From: Pseudomonas brassicacearum subsp. neoaurantiaca
Lineage (GTDB): Bacteria > Pseudomonadota > Gammaproteobacteria > Pseudomonadales > Pseudomonadaceae
Direction of reading: 5' to 3'
NCBI RefSeq assembly: GCF_013608025.1
Contig: NZ_VDLV01000020.1
Location: forward strand, 24,501-88,500
Length of the DNA stretch: 64,000 nt
Part shown: positions 1 to 8,407 of the stretch, in pieces
Numbering within the stretch: position 1 is the stretch's first letter
Layout of the letters: every line of letters begins with the position of its first letter
Program-made: the position numbers and the translations under genes
The notes under the pieces: generated by a model
Databases searched by the model: none
What the model saw: the letters and a program-made list of their open reading frames with translations, nothing else
What the model was told of the DNA's origin: nothing

Positions 1-578
1 AATTTGCCGAACGAGCGCAACACGATCAGCCCGACCTGATGGGCATGGGCGCCGAGGCTGAGATGCGGCGTGATATCCATGAACGCCTCATCCACCACCA
101 GCCAGCCACCACGCTGGGCCAACCGTGCGTGCCAGTCGAGCAAGCGTTCGGGGCTCAGGCTCAGGCCCGTGGGATTGTTCGGATTGACCACCACCAACAC
201 GTCGAGGCTGTCGAGAAAGAAGTCCACTTCCGCCTCCAGCACTTCGCGCACGATATAACCGCAACGGCGCCAGGCTTCGGCGTGCTCGGCGTAACAAGGC
301 GACAAGACGCCGACCTTGCCGGCCCGGCGCAGGCGCGGCAACAGTTGGATGGCCATCTGCGAACCGGCCACCGGCAGCACATGCGTCGCTTCGTAGTAAT
401 CGCACGCGGCCTGTTCCAATCCATCGTCGGCCTCGGGCAGGCGCGCCCAGGCCCGCGGCGGGATTGGTGGAATGTCGAACGGCCAGGGCGCCAGGCCACT
501 GGACAGGTCGAGCCAATCGGCCTCGGCAATGCCGTATTGCCGGGAAGCGTTGCGCAGTCGTCCACCATGCTCAAGCAT
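1..578 (-). CDS. cobC: Threonine-phosphate decarboxylase CobC (partial, C-terminus outside window)
   Basis: PLP-dependent aminotransferase-fold enzyme that makes (R)-1-amino-2-propanol phosphate, the linker of cobalamin. The frame opens with [17 protein letters not shown] at 578 and stays open to the window edge for 192 codons. Visible are the aminotransferase motif [10 protein letters not shown] (about residues 130-140), VVDEAF, and SFGK, whose lysine (residue 192, last whole codon) is the expected Schiff-base lysine. The ATG lies 5' of the cobD stop, so the two genes overlap by 8 bases, indicating translational coupling in the cob operon. Other frames across this stretch give no recognisable protein. 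The missing part is the C-terminal half. Confidence 0.9.
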   Translation of the reverse strand, partial: MLEHGGRLRNASRQYGIAEADWLDLSSGLAPWPFDIPPIPPRAWARLPEADDGLEQAACDYYEATHVLPVAGSQMAIQLLPRLRRAGKVGVLSPCYAEHAEAWRRCGYIVREVLEAEVDFFLDSLDVLVVVNPNNPTGLSLSPERLLDWHARLAQRGGWLVVDEAFMDITPHLSLGAHAHQVGLIVLRSFGK

Positions 579-1479
579 AGAACTCGGCTCCGAGGCAGAG
601 AATCAGCAGCCATAACCATACGCCGCGCTGCACCAATTGCCAGCCGCGATCAATGGAATCGGCACTGGCCGGCACGCCTTCGCCCAACGGCGGACGCAGA
701 TGCAGTTCGCCGTGATACACCGCCGCGCCGCCCAGTTCCACGCCCAGCGCACCAGCGCCAGCGGCCATCACCGGCCCGGCGTTGGGGCTGTCCCAGGTCG
801 GCCCCTGGGTTCGCCAGCATTTGAGCGCCAGGCGGGTCTTGCCGAGGACGGCGTAGGTCAACGCCACCAAGCGCGCGGGAATATAGTTGAGCACATCATC
901 GATCTTTGCCGCCGCCCAGCCAAACCGCTCGAAGCGCTCGTTGCGATAGCCCCACATGGCGTCGAGGGTATTGCTCAAGCGGTACAGCACCACGCCGGGC
1001 GCACCGGCCACCGCGAACCAGAACAACGCCGCAAACACCGCATCGCTGCCGTTTTCCAGCACCGACTCGGTGGCGGCACGGGCGACAGCGGTTTCGTCCA
1101 ATTCTGCCGTCTGGCGACTGACCAGATAACTGACCCGCTGGCGCGCCTCGTCCAGATCGCCACGGCGTAACGCCCTGGCCACCGGCTCAACATGCTCGCC
1201 GAGGCTGCGCAAACCGAGGGCGCAGTACAACGCGAGAATGTCCACCAGCCAGCCCACCAATGGCGCCCAGGACAACGCCGTGGCCAGCAGCGTCAAGGGC
1301 AGCACGGCGATGATCCACGCGGTGACACCGTGACTGCGCCAGCCACGCCCACCGGAATTGAAGCGTTGTTCGATGCGATTGGCAAAAGCCCCGAATGCCA
1401 CCAGCGGATGCCCGCGCCGGGGCTCGCCCAGCAGAGCATCCAACGCCACCGCGGCGGCGCTGAGCAACGCTACGCTCAT
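571..1479 (-). CDS. cobD: Adenosylcobinamide-phosphate synthase CobD/CbiB
   Basis: Integral membrane enzyme joining the aminopropanol(-phosphate) linker to adenosylcobyric acid. The 302-residue product has the family N-terminus ([18 protein letters not shown], residues ~13-30), several hydrophobic segments (~55-90, ~150-170, ~285-300) and the conserved central region around [12 protein letters not shown]. Length is normal for the family. The ATG overlaps the bluB stop as ATGA and the stop overlaps cobC, so it sits in a tightly coupled operon cobO-cobB-bluB-cobD-cobC. Named cobD in Pseudomonas and cbiB in enterics. Confidence 0.95.
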   Translation of the reverse strand: MSVALLSAAAVALDALLGEPRRGHPLVAFGAFANRIEQRFNSGGRGWRSHGVTAWIIAVLPLTLLATALSWAPLVGWLVDILALYCALGLRSLGEHVEPVARALRRGDLDEARQRVSYLVSRQTAELDETAVARAATESVLENGSDAVFAALFWFAVAGAPGVVLYRLSNTLDAMWGYRNERFERFGWAAAKIDDVLNYIPARLVALTYAVLGKTRLALKCWRTQGPTWDSPNAGPVMAAGAGALGVELGGAAVYHGELHLRPPLGEGVPASADSIDRGWQLVQRGVWLWLLILCLGAEFYA

Positions 1480-2126
1480 GGGCGCACTCCCCAGCGGTTT
1501 TCATAAAGCAGTTCATTGAGCGGACGCGGTTGCGCCCAGCCTTCCAGGGCAAGCATCGGCGCAGGATAAAAGCCCTCGACCGGCCCGAGGCACAAGATCG
1601 CCAGCGGTTTTGCCCCGGCGGGCAGGCCCAGCAGATCGGCCAGGGCCTGAGGCTCGAACAACGACACCCAGCCCATTCCCAGCCCTTCGACACGCGCCGC
1701 CAACCACAGATTCTGGATGGCGCAGGACAGCGAGGCCAAATCCATTTCCGGCAAAGTCCGACGGCCGAAAATGTGCCGCTCGCGATCATCCATCAAAGCC
1801 GCTACTAGAACTTCGGCACAGTCGTGGATGCCTTCGACCTTGAGTTTCATGAATTCGTCGCTGCGCTCGCCCAGGGCTTCGGCGGTGCGGACGCGCTCTT
1901 CTTCCACCAGATGCTGGATTTCGCCGCGCAAGGCGCGATTGCTGATGCGAATGAATCGCCACGGTTGCATGAGCCCGACGCTGGGCGCCTGGTGTGCGGC
2001 TTCCAGCAGGCGACGCAGCAATTGCGGCTCGACGGTGCCGCCGCTGAAATGGCGCATGTCGCGGCGTTCGGCGATGGCCCGGTAGACGGCTTCGCGTTCG
2101 GCCTGGGAAAACGTGGTGTCTGTCAT
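1476..2126 (-). CDS. bluB: 5,6-dimethylbenzimidazole synthase BluB
   Basis: Nitroreductase-fold flavoenzyme that cleaves reduced FMN with O2 to give DMB, the lower ligand of cobalamin. The 216-residue product starts [18 protein letters not shown] and has the family signature ERRDMRHF (residues ~20-28), [10 protein letters not shown] and the C-terminal [13 protein letters not shown] longer in-frame start at 2186 is rejected because the extra residues are encoded by a REP element. The ATG overlaps the cobB stop (ATGA), and the 30 bases upstream are REP sequence with no well-placed Shine-Dalgarno, so expression probably depends on translation of cobB. Presence of bluB implies aerobic de novo lower-ligand synthesis. 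Confidence 0.95.
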   Translation of the reverse strand: MTDTTFSQAEREAVYRAIAERRDMRHFSGGTVEPQLLRRLLEAAHQAPSVGLMQPWRFIRISNRALRGEIQHLVEEERVRTAEALGERSDEFMKLKVEGIHDCAEVLVAALMDDRERHIFGRRTLPEMDLASLSCAIQNLWLAARVEGLGMGWVSLFEPQALADLLGLPAGAKPLAILCLGPVEGFYPAPMLALEGWAQPRPLNELLYENRWGVRP

Positions 2127-3535
2127 GGCCGATTCGCGAGCAGGCTCGCTCCCACATTGGCAGGCGTCGTACCAGAGATCACGCAATCCCCTGTGGGAGC
2201 GAGCTTGCTCGCGATAGCGGCCCCGAGATCAGGCGCAAACAACGCGGCAATCGCCCTCGGGTTGGACGGAAAATAGAAATGCACGTAGGAAGCCGTCATC
2301 CGCCCTTGTCGGAAAACCGCCTCCGCCCCTCGCCCGCCATTCGGGCTGTGCCCACGGGCAATCGGTTCAAGCTCGGTATGAGTCAGTGAATGATGGTAGG
2401 TATGCCCGCGCAGGGAACCTTCCGGCAAATCTACCGATTGCAACGCGAGGGCCGCCAGGCGCTTCTGCATCTGCGCATCCCCGGCCAGCAAACCCAGCAG
2501 TTCGGCGCGGACGCCCTCGACGTCGGTCAACGAATCAAGCAGGTAGAGCATGCCGCCGCATTCGGCGAGCAGCGGTTTGCCGGCCGCATGGTGGGCACGG
2601 ATCGCTGCCAGCATCGGCGCGTTTTGCGCCAGGGCGACGTGGTGCAGTTCGGGATAACCGCCAGGCAGGTAAAGACTGTCCGCCTCGGGCAATTGGGTAT
2701 CGTGAATGGGTGAGAAGAAACGCAACTGCGCGCCCATGGCCCGCAGCAGATCGAGGCTCGCGCCGTAAGTGAAGGCAAACGCCTCATCCCTGGCGACAGC
2801 GATGCGCACACCCTCAAGCCACGGCTCAACAACGGTCACCTCCGGAGCCGCGAACTCAACGCTGGGCGGCAAGGCCACTTCACAACTGCTGGCCAACGCC
2901 TCGGCGGCCGCATCCAGGCGAACGTCCAGGTCGTTCAACTCACTGGCCTGGACCAGCCCAAGATGACGGCTTGGCAACTCGATGCCGGTTTCCCGGGACA
3001 ACGCGCCATACCAACGCAAGCCCTCGGTCAGGCTGCCTTCGAGCAATTGCGCGTGACGCAAGGTCCCGACCCGGTTGGCCAAGACCCCGGCGAACGGCAG
3101 GTCCGGTTGATAACGCGCCAGGCCCAAGGCCAGGGCGCCGAAGGTCTGGGCCATGGCGGTGCCGTCGATCACGGCGAGGACCGGCACGCCGAAATGCCGC
3201 GCCAGGTCGGCACTGGACGGCGTGCCGTCGAACAATCCCATCACCCCTTCGATCAGGATCAGGTCCGCTTCGGCGGCGGCTTCCCACAACAGTCGGCGAC
3301 TTTCCTGTTCGCCGACCATCCACATGTCCAATTGATAGACCGGCGCGCCACTGGCTCGCTCAAGGATCATCGGGTCGAGGAAATCCGGGCCGCACTTGAA
3401 CACCCGCACCTTGCGCCCCTGGTTGCGATGCAACCGTGCCAGGGCGGCGGTGACGGTGGTCTTGCCCTGGCCCGAAGCCGGGGCGGCAATCAGCACCGCC
3501 GGACAGTGGCGACTGGTCATCGGCACATCGCTCAC
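2123..3535 (-). CDS. cobB: Cobyrinate a,c-diamide synthase CobB, with REP-encoded C-terminal tail
   Basis: ATP- and glutamine-dependent amidation of cobyrinate side chains a and c. The 470-residue protein has an N-terminal dethiobiotin-synthetase-like ATPase domain (P-loop APASGQGKTTVT, residues ~18-29) and a C-terminal glutaminase domain with LAECGGMLYL (nucleophile Cys) and HTYHHS. Start: GTG at 3535, overlapping the cobO stop as GTGA; an ATG at 3520 is an alternative. The conserved body ends near FYFPSNPRAIAALF; the last ~32 residues (about 439-470) are translated from a REP doublet at 2131-2220 and look non-conserved. Stop overlaps the bluB ATG. Confidence 0.95.
   Translation of the reverse strand: MSDVPMTSRHCPAVLIAAPASGQGKTTVTAALARLHRNQGRKVRVFKCGPDFLDPMILERASGAPVYQLDMWMVGEQESRRLLWEAAAEADLILIEGVMGLFDGTPSSADLARHFGVPVLAVIDGTAMAQTFGALALGLARYQPDLPFAGVLANRVGTLRHAQLLEGSLTEGLRWYGALSRETGIELPSRHLGLVQASELNDLDVRLDAAAEALASSCEVALPPSVEFAAPEVTVVEPWLEGVRIAVARDEAFAFTYGASLDLLRAMGAQLRFFSPIHDTQLPEADSLYLPGGYPELHHVALAQNAPMLAAIRAHHAAGKPLLAECGGMLYLLDSLTDVEGVRAELLGLLAGDAQMQKRLAALALQSVDLPEGSLRGHTYHHSLTHTELEPIARGHSPNGGRGAEAVFRQGRMTASYVHFYFPSNPRAIAALFAPDLGAAIASKLAPTGDCVISGTTPANVGASLLANRP
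2131..2220. repeat. REP doublet, family A, everted, inside cobB 3' end
   Basis: Two inverted copies of the family-A core (GTGGGAGCGAGCYTGCTCGCGA) facing outward (TCGCGAGCAGGCTCGCTCCCAC then the complementary arm). It lies within the last codons of cobB and immediately before the bluB start, unlike the other REP doublets here, which are intergenic. Confidence 0.9.
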
Positions 3536-4143
3536 AGCTCGACGCCTTTCTGCGCCTTGATGCCGGCCTGGAACGCATGCTTGATCATGCCCATTTCAGT
3601 CACGGTATCGGCCAACTCGATCATCTCGGGCTTGGCGCCGCGACCGGTCACCACCACATGCTGCATTGGCGGGCGTGCTTGCAGATCGCTCAGGATCTGA
3701 TCGAGGTCGAGATAGCCGTGCTTGAGGGCAATGTTCAATTCGTCTAGTACCACCAGCCCGATCGATGGATCGCTGAGCAACTGGCGCGACACGGCCCAGG
3801 CCGCTTCGGCGGCGGCGATGTCACGCTGGCGGTCCTGGGTTTCCCAGGTGAAACCTTCGCCCATGACATGAAAACGCACCTGCTCGGGGAAGCGGCGGAA
3901 GAACAGTTCCTCGCCGGTGCTGTTGCGCCCCTTGATGAACTGCACCACACCGCATTGCATGCCGTGGCCCATGGCCCGGGCCAGCATGCCGAATGCCGAA
4001 CTGCTCTTGCCCTTGCCGTTGCCGGTCAGCACCAGCAGCAGGCCGCATTCGTTCGGCGAGTTGGCGATGCGCTCGTCAATCACGGCTTTCTTGCGCAGCA
4101 TGCGCGCCAGGTGGCGTTCGTCGCGATCAGGCGTGTCGGTCAT
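3532..4143 (-). CDS. cobO: Cob(I)yrinic acid a,c-diamide adenosyltransferase CobO
   Basis: Adds the 5'-deoxyadenosyl group to the corrin cobalt (CobA/CobO/BtuR family). The 203-residue protein begins MTDTPDRDERHLARM and has the P-loop LTGNGKGKSSSAFG (residues ~37-50), VVQFIKGR, and LDELNIALKHGYL. Start at 4143 is supported by GGAGAG 7 bases upstream; an upstream ATG at 4305 would run through the riboswitch and is rejected. First gene of the cob operon, directly behind a cobalamin riboswitch and terminator, so the operon should be turned off by adenosylcobalamin. Confidence 0.96.
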   Translation of the reverse strand: MTDTPDRDERHLARMLRKKAVIDERIANSPNECGLLLVLTGNGKGKSSSAFGMLARAMGHGMQCGVVQFIKGRNSTGEELFFRRFPEQVRFHVMGEGFTWETQDRQRDIAAAEAAWAVSRQLLSDPSIGLVVLDELNIALKHGYLDLDQILSDLQARPPMQHVVVTGRGAKPEMIELADTVTEMGMIKHAFQAGIKAQKGVEL

Positions 4144-4183
4144 GGGGGAGCTCTCCGTTGGGACTGGATAACGGCGGGCGGGC

Positions 4184-4229
4184 AAAAAAAAGACGGCAAT
4201 GAGCCTGGCATCGCCCACCGTGATGCCGT
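4184..4229 (-). terminator. Intrinsic terminator of the cobalamin riboswitch expression platform
   Basis: On the minus strand ACGGCA pairs with TGCCGT across a 25-base loop region, followed by eight T residues. A competing inner pairing GGCATC/GATGCC is possible, which fits a switchable attenuator between the aptamer and cobO. Confidence 0.75.
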
Positions 4230-4231
4230 TG

Positions 4232-4438
4232 GATGAATCAGGCCGGTCTCCGGGCTCATGAGCGGCATAACGCCTGGCTACGCGCCTTCCCATGTCATCG
4301 GACACAGTGGCCTATACGCAGCGTTGACTCATTTACCGTTGCGGGGGCAGCGCCGGGTTTGCATGCGCGCACCGGCTTCCCTGTTTCACCCTATCGGCCA
4401 TTGCCATAGAGCACCTGAAACAAGCCGCGAAGGTTAGA
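4232..4438 (-). promoter_or_regulatory. Cobalamin riboswitch (AdoCbl aptamer) upstream of cobO
   Basis: Read on the minus strand the region contains, in order, GGTGC, GGGAAGCCGGTG, the core GCTGCCCCCGCAACGGTAA, GCCACTG, GGGAAGGCG and the B12 box AGCCCGGAGACCGGCC (4241-4256). All conserved blocks of the Rfam-type cobalamin riboswitch are present in the right order. It controls cobO and the genes after it. No protein gene lies in 4144-4592. Confidence 0.96.
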
Positions 4439-4538
4439 GGGTTGGGGGTGGAGCGTCAATTAAAGCCGCGACTGCCAAAGTCCCGGACATTGGCCCGGAT
4501 CAATAAACTGACGTCAATCTTGTGTGATGCTGCGGCAA

Positions 4539-4572
4539 GTGATATCAAAGAGACATCATTACCCGATATCAC
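4539..4572. promoter_or_regulatory. Inverted repeat upstream of the 4593 gene
   Basis: Arms GTGATATC (4539-4546) and GATATCAC (4565-4572) are perfect inverted repeats with an 18-base spacer, ending 20 bases before the start codon. Could be an operator; no known regulator consensus is recognised. Confidence 0.35.
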
Positions 4573-4592
4573 AAGAACAAGAGGGCAAACGC

Positions 4593-5177
4593 ATGCAAGG
4601 CATGATCATCAGCAATCCGAAGCTGGAATTCCTGCGCCCGGTGTTGGAACGCTGGTTCGACTGTATCGACCGCTACAACGCCGTGCGCGGCGATAACGAC
4701 ACACCTTATTGGCACGATGAAAAAGCCAACCTCGGGTTGCTGTCGGCCGCCGCCTGGATGGCTGAAATGGTCACGCTGCAGGACGCGTCCACGCGCAAAC
4801 AGAACGAAGAAGGCGAACGCAACGCCCGCGCCGACCTGTTGATTGCCAGTACTGATGAACGCGCCTTCATCCAGGCGACCCAACGCTGGCCGAAGGTCAA
4901 CAACCTGAACCTGACCCAACCCTTGCTGGAGGCCACCAGCGACGCCAAGCGCATCAGTTATGCCAGCGACTTGAGGCTCGGCTGCCTGTTCGTCGCCCCG
5001 CAAAAAGCCCAGCAGAGCACCACGCCCGAAGAGCTGCAGGACATGATCGATGATCTGCAAAAGGAAAACACCTGCGCCGTGGCTTGGTATTTCCCTTATG
5101 CCTATCGCAAGCTGCGCAACGAAACCGGGCACTATCATCCTGGCATCGCGGTGCTGTTCAAGCAGGCTCATGGTTAA
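4593..5177 (+). CDS. Hypothetical protein, 194 residues
   Basis: Start MQGMIISNPKLEFLRPV at 4593, preceded by AAGAGGG at a good distance; an upstream in-frame GTG at 4524 has no such site. The protein is soluble, acidic and mixed in composition, with aromatic-rich patches (RWFDCIDRYN near residue 20, AWYFPYAYRK near residue 165) and no signal peptide or membrane segment. I do not recognise a family or catalytic motif. It is monocistronic, between the cob riboswitch and a REP doublet. Codon use is like its neighbours, so it is probably a resident Pseudomonas gene. Confidence 0.75.
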   Translation: MQGMIISNPKLEFLRPVLERWFDCIDRYNAVRGDNDTPYWHDEKANLGLLSAAAWMAEMVTLQDASTRKQNEEGERNARADLLIASTDERAFIQATQRWPKVNNLNLTQPLLEATSDAKRISYASDLRLGCLFVAPQKAQQSTTPEELQDMIDDLQKENTCAVAWYFPYAYRKLRNETGHYHPGIAVLFKQAHG

Positions 5178-5193
5178 CGCCACACAAAAAACT

Positions 5194-5280
5194 GTGGGAG
5201 CGAGCTTGCTCGCGATGGCGGGTTATCAGTTGCGTCAGGGTCGTCTGACACACCGCTATCGCGAGCAAGCTCGCTCCCAC
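5194..5280. repeat. REP doublet, family A, convergent
   Basis: GTGGGAGCGAGCTTGCTCGCGA and its complement ~45 bases later, forming a long potential hairpin. Confidence 0.9.
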
Positions 5281-5373
5281 AAGGATCGCTTGGCTGAATG
5301 ACCACCCACCGTTGAACCATCCCACGTCTACGCTTCTCTATGAATAACACCATGCATTCATAGGGAAGCCCGC

Positions 5374-6684
5374 ATGCTCAAGCCATCTCACCTGTTGATC
5401 GTCGCCCTTGCTACCGGGCTAGTCGCTTGTGGCGAATCTTCCACGCTGCAGGTTTCCGACGGGATCGGCCCGTCGCCGAAACTGCCCGAGCCGAACAAGA
5501 CCTTGATCCCCACGGTGAATATCGCCGAAGCCGTCGGCTGGCCGGACGGCGCCAAGCCGACCCCGGCCCAAGGCCTGAAGGTGGCGGCATTCGCCGAGGG
5601 GCTGGATCATCCACGCTGGCTTTACGTCCTGCCCAATGGCGACGTACTGGTGGCGGAAACCAACGCACCACCCAAGCCCGACGATGCCAAGGGCATTCGT
5701 GGCTGGGTCATGAAAAAAGTCATGGGGCGCGCCGGCGCTGGGGTGCCAAGCCCCAACCGCATCACCTTGCTGCGCGACGCCAATCATGACGGCATTGCGG
5801 AAACGCGGACGATCTTCCTGGAGAATCTCAACTCACCGTTCGGCATGACACTGGTAGGCAATGACCTGTATGTGGCCGACACCGACCGGTTGATCCGCTT
5901 CCCTTATAAGGAAGGCAACACGAAGATCACGGCACAGCCGACCAAAGTGGTCGATTTGCCGGGCGGCACGCTCAACCATCACTGGACCAAGAACGTGATC
6001 GCCAGCCGGGACGGCAGCAAGCTGTACGTCACCACAGGCTCGAACAGCAACGTTGCGGAAAATGGCATGGAGGCGGAAGAAGGTCGCGCGGCGATCTGGG
6101 AAGTGGACCGGGCCACTGGTGCTCATCGCATCTTCGCCTCGGGCTTGCGCAACCCCAACGGCCTCGCATGGGAGCCCCGCAGCGGCGCGTTGTGGACGGC
6201 GGTAAACGAACGGGACGAGATTGGCAGCGACCTGGTGCCTGACTACATCACCTCGGTGAAGGACGGCGGCTTCTACGGCTGGCCCTACAGTTACTACGGG
6301 CAGCACGTGGACATCCGGGTCGAACCACAAGACCCCGAGCTGGTGGCCAAGGCTATCGCCCCCGATTATGCCGTCGGCCCCCACACTGCTTCATTGGGCC
6401 TGACCTTCGCCGAAGGCAGCACCCTGCCCGCGCCCTTCACCGAAGGGGCCTTCGTCGGGCAACACGGTTCCTGGAACCGCAAGCCCCACAGTGGCTACAA
6501 AGTGATCTTCGTTCCTTTCAGCGCAGGCAAACCGGTGGGGCAATCGGTGGATGTGCTGACGGGTTTTCTCAATGCAGACGAAAAAGCCCAGGGCCGGCCG
6601 GTGGGCGTGGTGATAGATAAACAAGGTGGGTTGTTGGTGGCGGATGACGTGGGGAACAAGGTCTGGCGGGTGTCGGCCAAATGA
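5374..6684 (+). CDS. PQQ-dependent sugar (sorbosone-type) dehydrogenase, lipoprotein
   Basis: 436-residue lipoprotein: signal peptide with lipobox LVAC (Cys at ~residue 19). The rest is a six-bladed beta-propeller of the soluble glucose/sorbosone dehydrogenase family, with blade motifs [46 protein letters not shown] and [17 protein letters not shown]. It likely oxidises an aldose or aldehyde in the periplasm with PQQ, donating electrons to the respiratory chain; the substrate cannot be told from sequence. The family also contains members without shown activity. RBS AGGGAAG precedes the ATG. Monocistronic between two REP doublets. Confidence 0.85.
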   Translation: MLKPSHLLIVALATGLVACGESSTLQVSDGIGPSPKLPEPNKTLIPTVNIAEAVGWPDGAKPTPAQGLKVAAFAEGLDHPRWLYVLPNGDVLVAETNAPPKPDDAKGIRGWVMKKVMGRAGAGVPSPNRITLLRDANHDGIAETRTIFLENLNSPFGMTLVGNDLYVADTDRLIRFPYKEGNTKITAQPTKVVDLPGGTLNHHWTKNVIASRDGSKLYVTTGSNSNVAENGMEAEEGRAAIWEVDRATGAHRIFASGLRNPNGLAWEPRSGALWTAVNERDEIGSDLVPDYITSVKDGGFYGWPYSYYGQHVDIRVEPQDPELVAKAIAPDYAVGPHTASLGLTFAEGSTLPAPFTEGAFVGQHGSWNRKPHSGYKVIFVPFSAGKPVGQSVDVLTGFLNADEKAQGRPVGVVIDKQGGLLVADDVGNKVWRVSAK

Positions 6685-6711
6685 CCATCACTAAAGACTT
6701 GTGATATCCCT

Positions 6712-6819
6712 GTGGCGAGGGAGCTTGCTCCCGCTGGGACGGTCCAACACTTCGGGCGAAGCGGCCCCAAGCTTTTGGCGGTTGCTTCGCAACCGAGCGG
6801 GAGCAAGCTCCCTCGCCAC
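6712..6819. repeat. REP doublet, family B, convergent
   Basis: GTGGCGAGGGAGCTTGCTCC and its complement, with a spacer carrying a second small inverted repeat (GAAGCGGCC / CGGTTGCTTCGC). Confidence 0.9.
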
Positions 6820-6837
6820 AAAAGCCCATCAGCAAAC

Positions 6838-7371
6838 CTATGGATTACGCGCCAGATGCTCCGGCTGCAATACGCGTTTGGCGCCCAGGTAGGCTTTCTG
6901 CCAATAGGCCTTGGACAGACTGTCGAGCTTGACCGTCCCGCCCGTCGCCGGCGCATGGACGAAACGCCCTTCCCCCACGTAGATCCCGGCGTGGCTGACC
7001 TGGGAGCCGCCATTGGTGGCGAAGAAAACCAGGTCGCCCGTTTCCAACGCATCCTTGCCGACCTCCGGCGCACGCATGCTGATCATCTCCCGAGTCGAAC
7101 GCGGCAGGGAAATACCAGCGGCGTCACGGTAGACGTAGCCGATCAAGCCACTGCAATCAAAACCTGAATCTGGCGTGTTGCCACCCCAGCGATAAGGTGT
7201 TCCCACGAGCCCCAGCGCCCGGAAGAGCACGTCTTCAGCGGCCGGAGACGAAGGTTGGGAGGGAGCGAATACCACCGGAGCCCGCACTGGCGCGGGTGGC
7301 GGAGTGCGACTGGCACATGCGCTGAGCAGCGCGGCAAGGAGCATGAGAGCGAGGCGGGCCGACGTCGACAT
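6838..7371 (-). CDS. NlpC/P60 family lipoprotein (peptidoglycan endopeptidase)
   Basis: 177 residues from MSTSARLALMLLAALLSACAS; lipobox LSAC at ~residue 18. The NlpC/P60 domain follows a short Pro-rich linker: catalytic Cys in DSGFDCSGLIGYVY, His in VSHAGIYVG and the third residue in RFVHAP. Family members cleave peptidoglycan stem peptides in the periplasm. The upstream ATG at 7461 would bury the signal peptide and is rejected. It is a paralogue of the next gene (7537-8169), same strand, with a 165-base gap. Confidence 0.9.
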   Translation of the reverse strand: MSTSARLALMLLAALLSACASRTPPPAPVRAPVVFAPSQPSSPAAEDVLFRALGLVGTPYRWGGNTPDSGFDCSGLIGYVYRDAAGISLPRSTREMISMRAPEVGKDALETGDLVFFATNGGSQVSHAGIYVGEGRFVHAPATGGTVKLDSLSKAYWQKAYLGAKRVLQPEHLARNP

Positions 7372-7536
7372 ATGCAGAACAATCCTGATCTGGATGCGGC
7401 TTTTCTGCCGTGGAGATGGAAACAAATCCGCCCGCGTAGTACGCAGGCGGATTGCCATCAATCAATGATCAAGGATTCTAGCGGCTATGGGGCAAACTTC
7501 AAGTAAGACTTTAAGTTTGCCCTACAAACTGTGCGC

Positions 7537-8169
7537 TTACTTGCGAGCCGTGACCACGGTCGGCGCCATGGCGAGGGCGCGCTTGGCTTCAAGGAAGGTC
7601 TTGCTCCAGTAGCTGTCGCCCAGGCTGTCGATTCGCACCCCACCGCTGCGGCGGCTGCTGGAGTGGATGAACTGGTTGTCGCCCAGGTAGATACCGGCGT
7701 GACTGACGCGACCGCGACGACCGTTGGTGCTGAAGAACAGCAGGTCACCGGGTTCCAGCTGATTGCGTGCAACCAGTGGGGCGTTCACGTTGATCATTTC
7801 GCGAGTGGAACGCGGCAGGTTCATGCCGGCCTCTTCGCGGAACAGATAACCGATGAAACCGCTGCAATCGAAGCCGGCTTCAGATGTACCGCCAAAACGA
7901 TAACGAGTGCCGATCAAGGACATGCCGCGCTCCAGGATACTGTCTGCCAGCACTGGAAGCTGATAAGGCTTGCTGCCGGCGAACTCTGCCAGCTCTTTAT
8001 CGGTGGCCATTTCTTCCTGGAACGCAACGGAGGAAGACTGGGCGGTTACGGAATTCTTGACCTGTGCTTGTGGCGCTTGCTGGGACACTGGGGAGTGGGC
8101 AGCGCAACCGAACAACAGGGTAACGAGTGCGAGAGGCACGAGGGGTGCGAAGCGATTTAGCATGGGCAC
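7537..8169 (-). CDS. NlpC/P60 family lipoprotein (peptidoglycan endopeptidase), second copy
   Basis: 210 residues starting MPMLNRFAPLVPLALVTLLFGCAAH (lipobox LFGC, Cys ~22); an ATG two codons later (8163) is equally possible. Contains EAGFDCSGFIGYLF, LPRSTREMI, VSHAGIYLGDNQFIHSSS and a C-terminal SYWSKTFLEAKR block, closely matching the paralogue at 6838. It has a longer linker (about residues 25-75) than its neighbour. Together the pair looks like a tandem duplication with probable division of labour in cell-wall remodelling. Confidence 0.9.
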   Translation of the reverse strand: MPMLNRFAPLVPLALVTLLFGCAAHSPVSQQAPQAQVKNSVTAQSSSVAFQEEMATDKELAEFAGSKPYQLPVLADSILERGMSLIGTRYRFGGTSEAGFDCSGFIGYLFREEAGMNLPRSTREMINVNAPLVARNQLEPGDLLFFSTNGRRGRVSHAGIYLGDNQFIHSSSRRSGGVRIDSLGDSYWSKTFLEAKRALAMAPTVVTARK

Positions 8170-8297
8170 GACCGTGGCTGGAGTAGTAAAGATGGCGAGA
8201 CTATGCCTTCTATCGTCCTCATTTGCAAATTCAATCGATGCAAATGTGACTTCTCGGTTTTACGTTTACATCTAAGCGCTTAAGCCCATTTTGAACT

Positions 8298-8385
8298 GTG
8301 GCGAGGGAGCTTGCTCCCGCTGGGCTGCGCAGCGGCCCCTTTTTTGAGCGCTTCGCACTCAAGCGGGAGCAAGCTCCCTCGCCAC
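8298..8385. repeat. REP doublet, family B, convergent
   Basis: Same arms as the 6712 element, short spacer. Confidence 0.9.
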
Positions 8386-8407
8386 AAAACACCTCGCCAA
8401 AATTTTT

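Noticed and set aside
4264..4274. GGCATAACGCC match to the AmrZ site in the cobalamin riboswitch
   Set aside because: It lies inside the conserved aptamer fold and is explained by riboswitch sequence.
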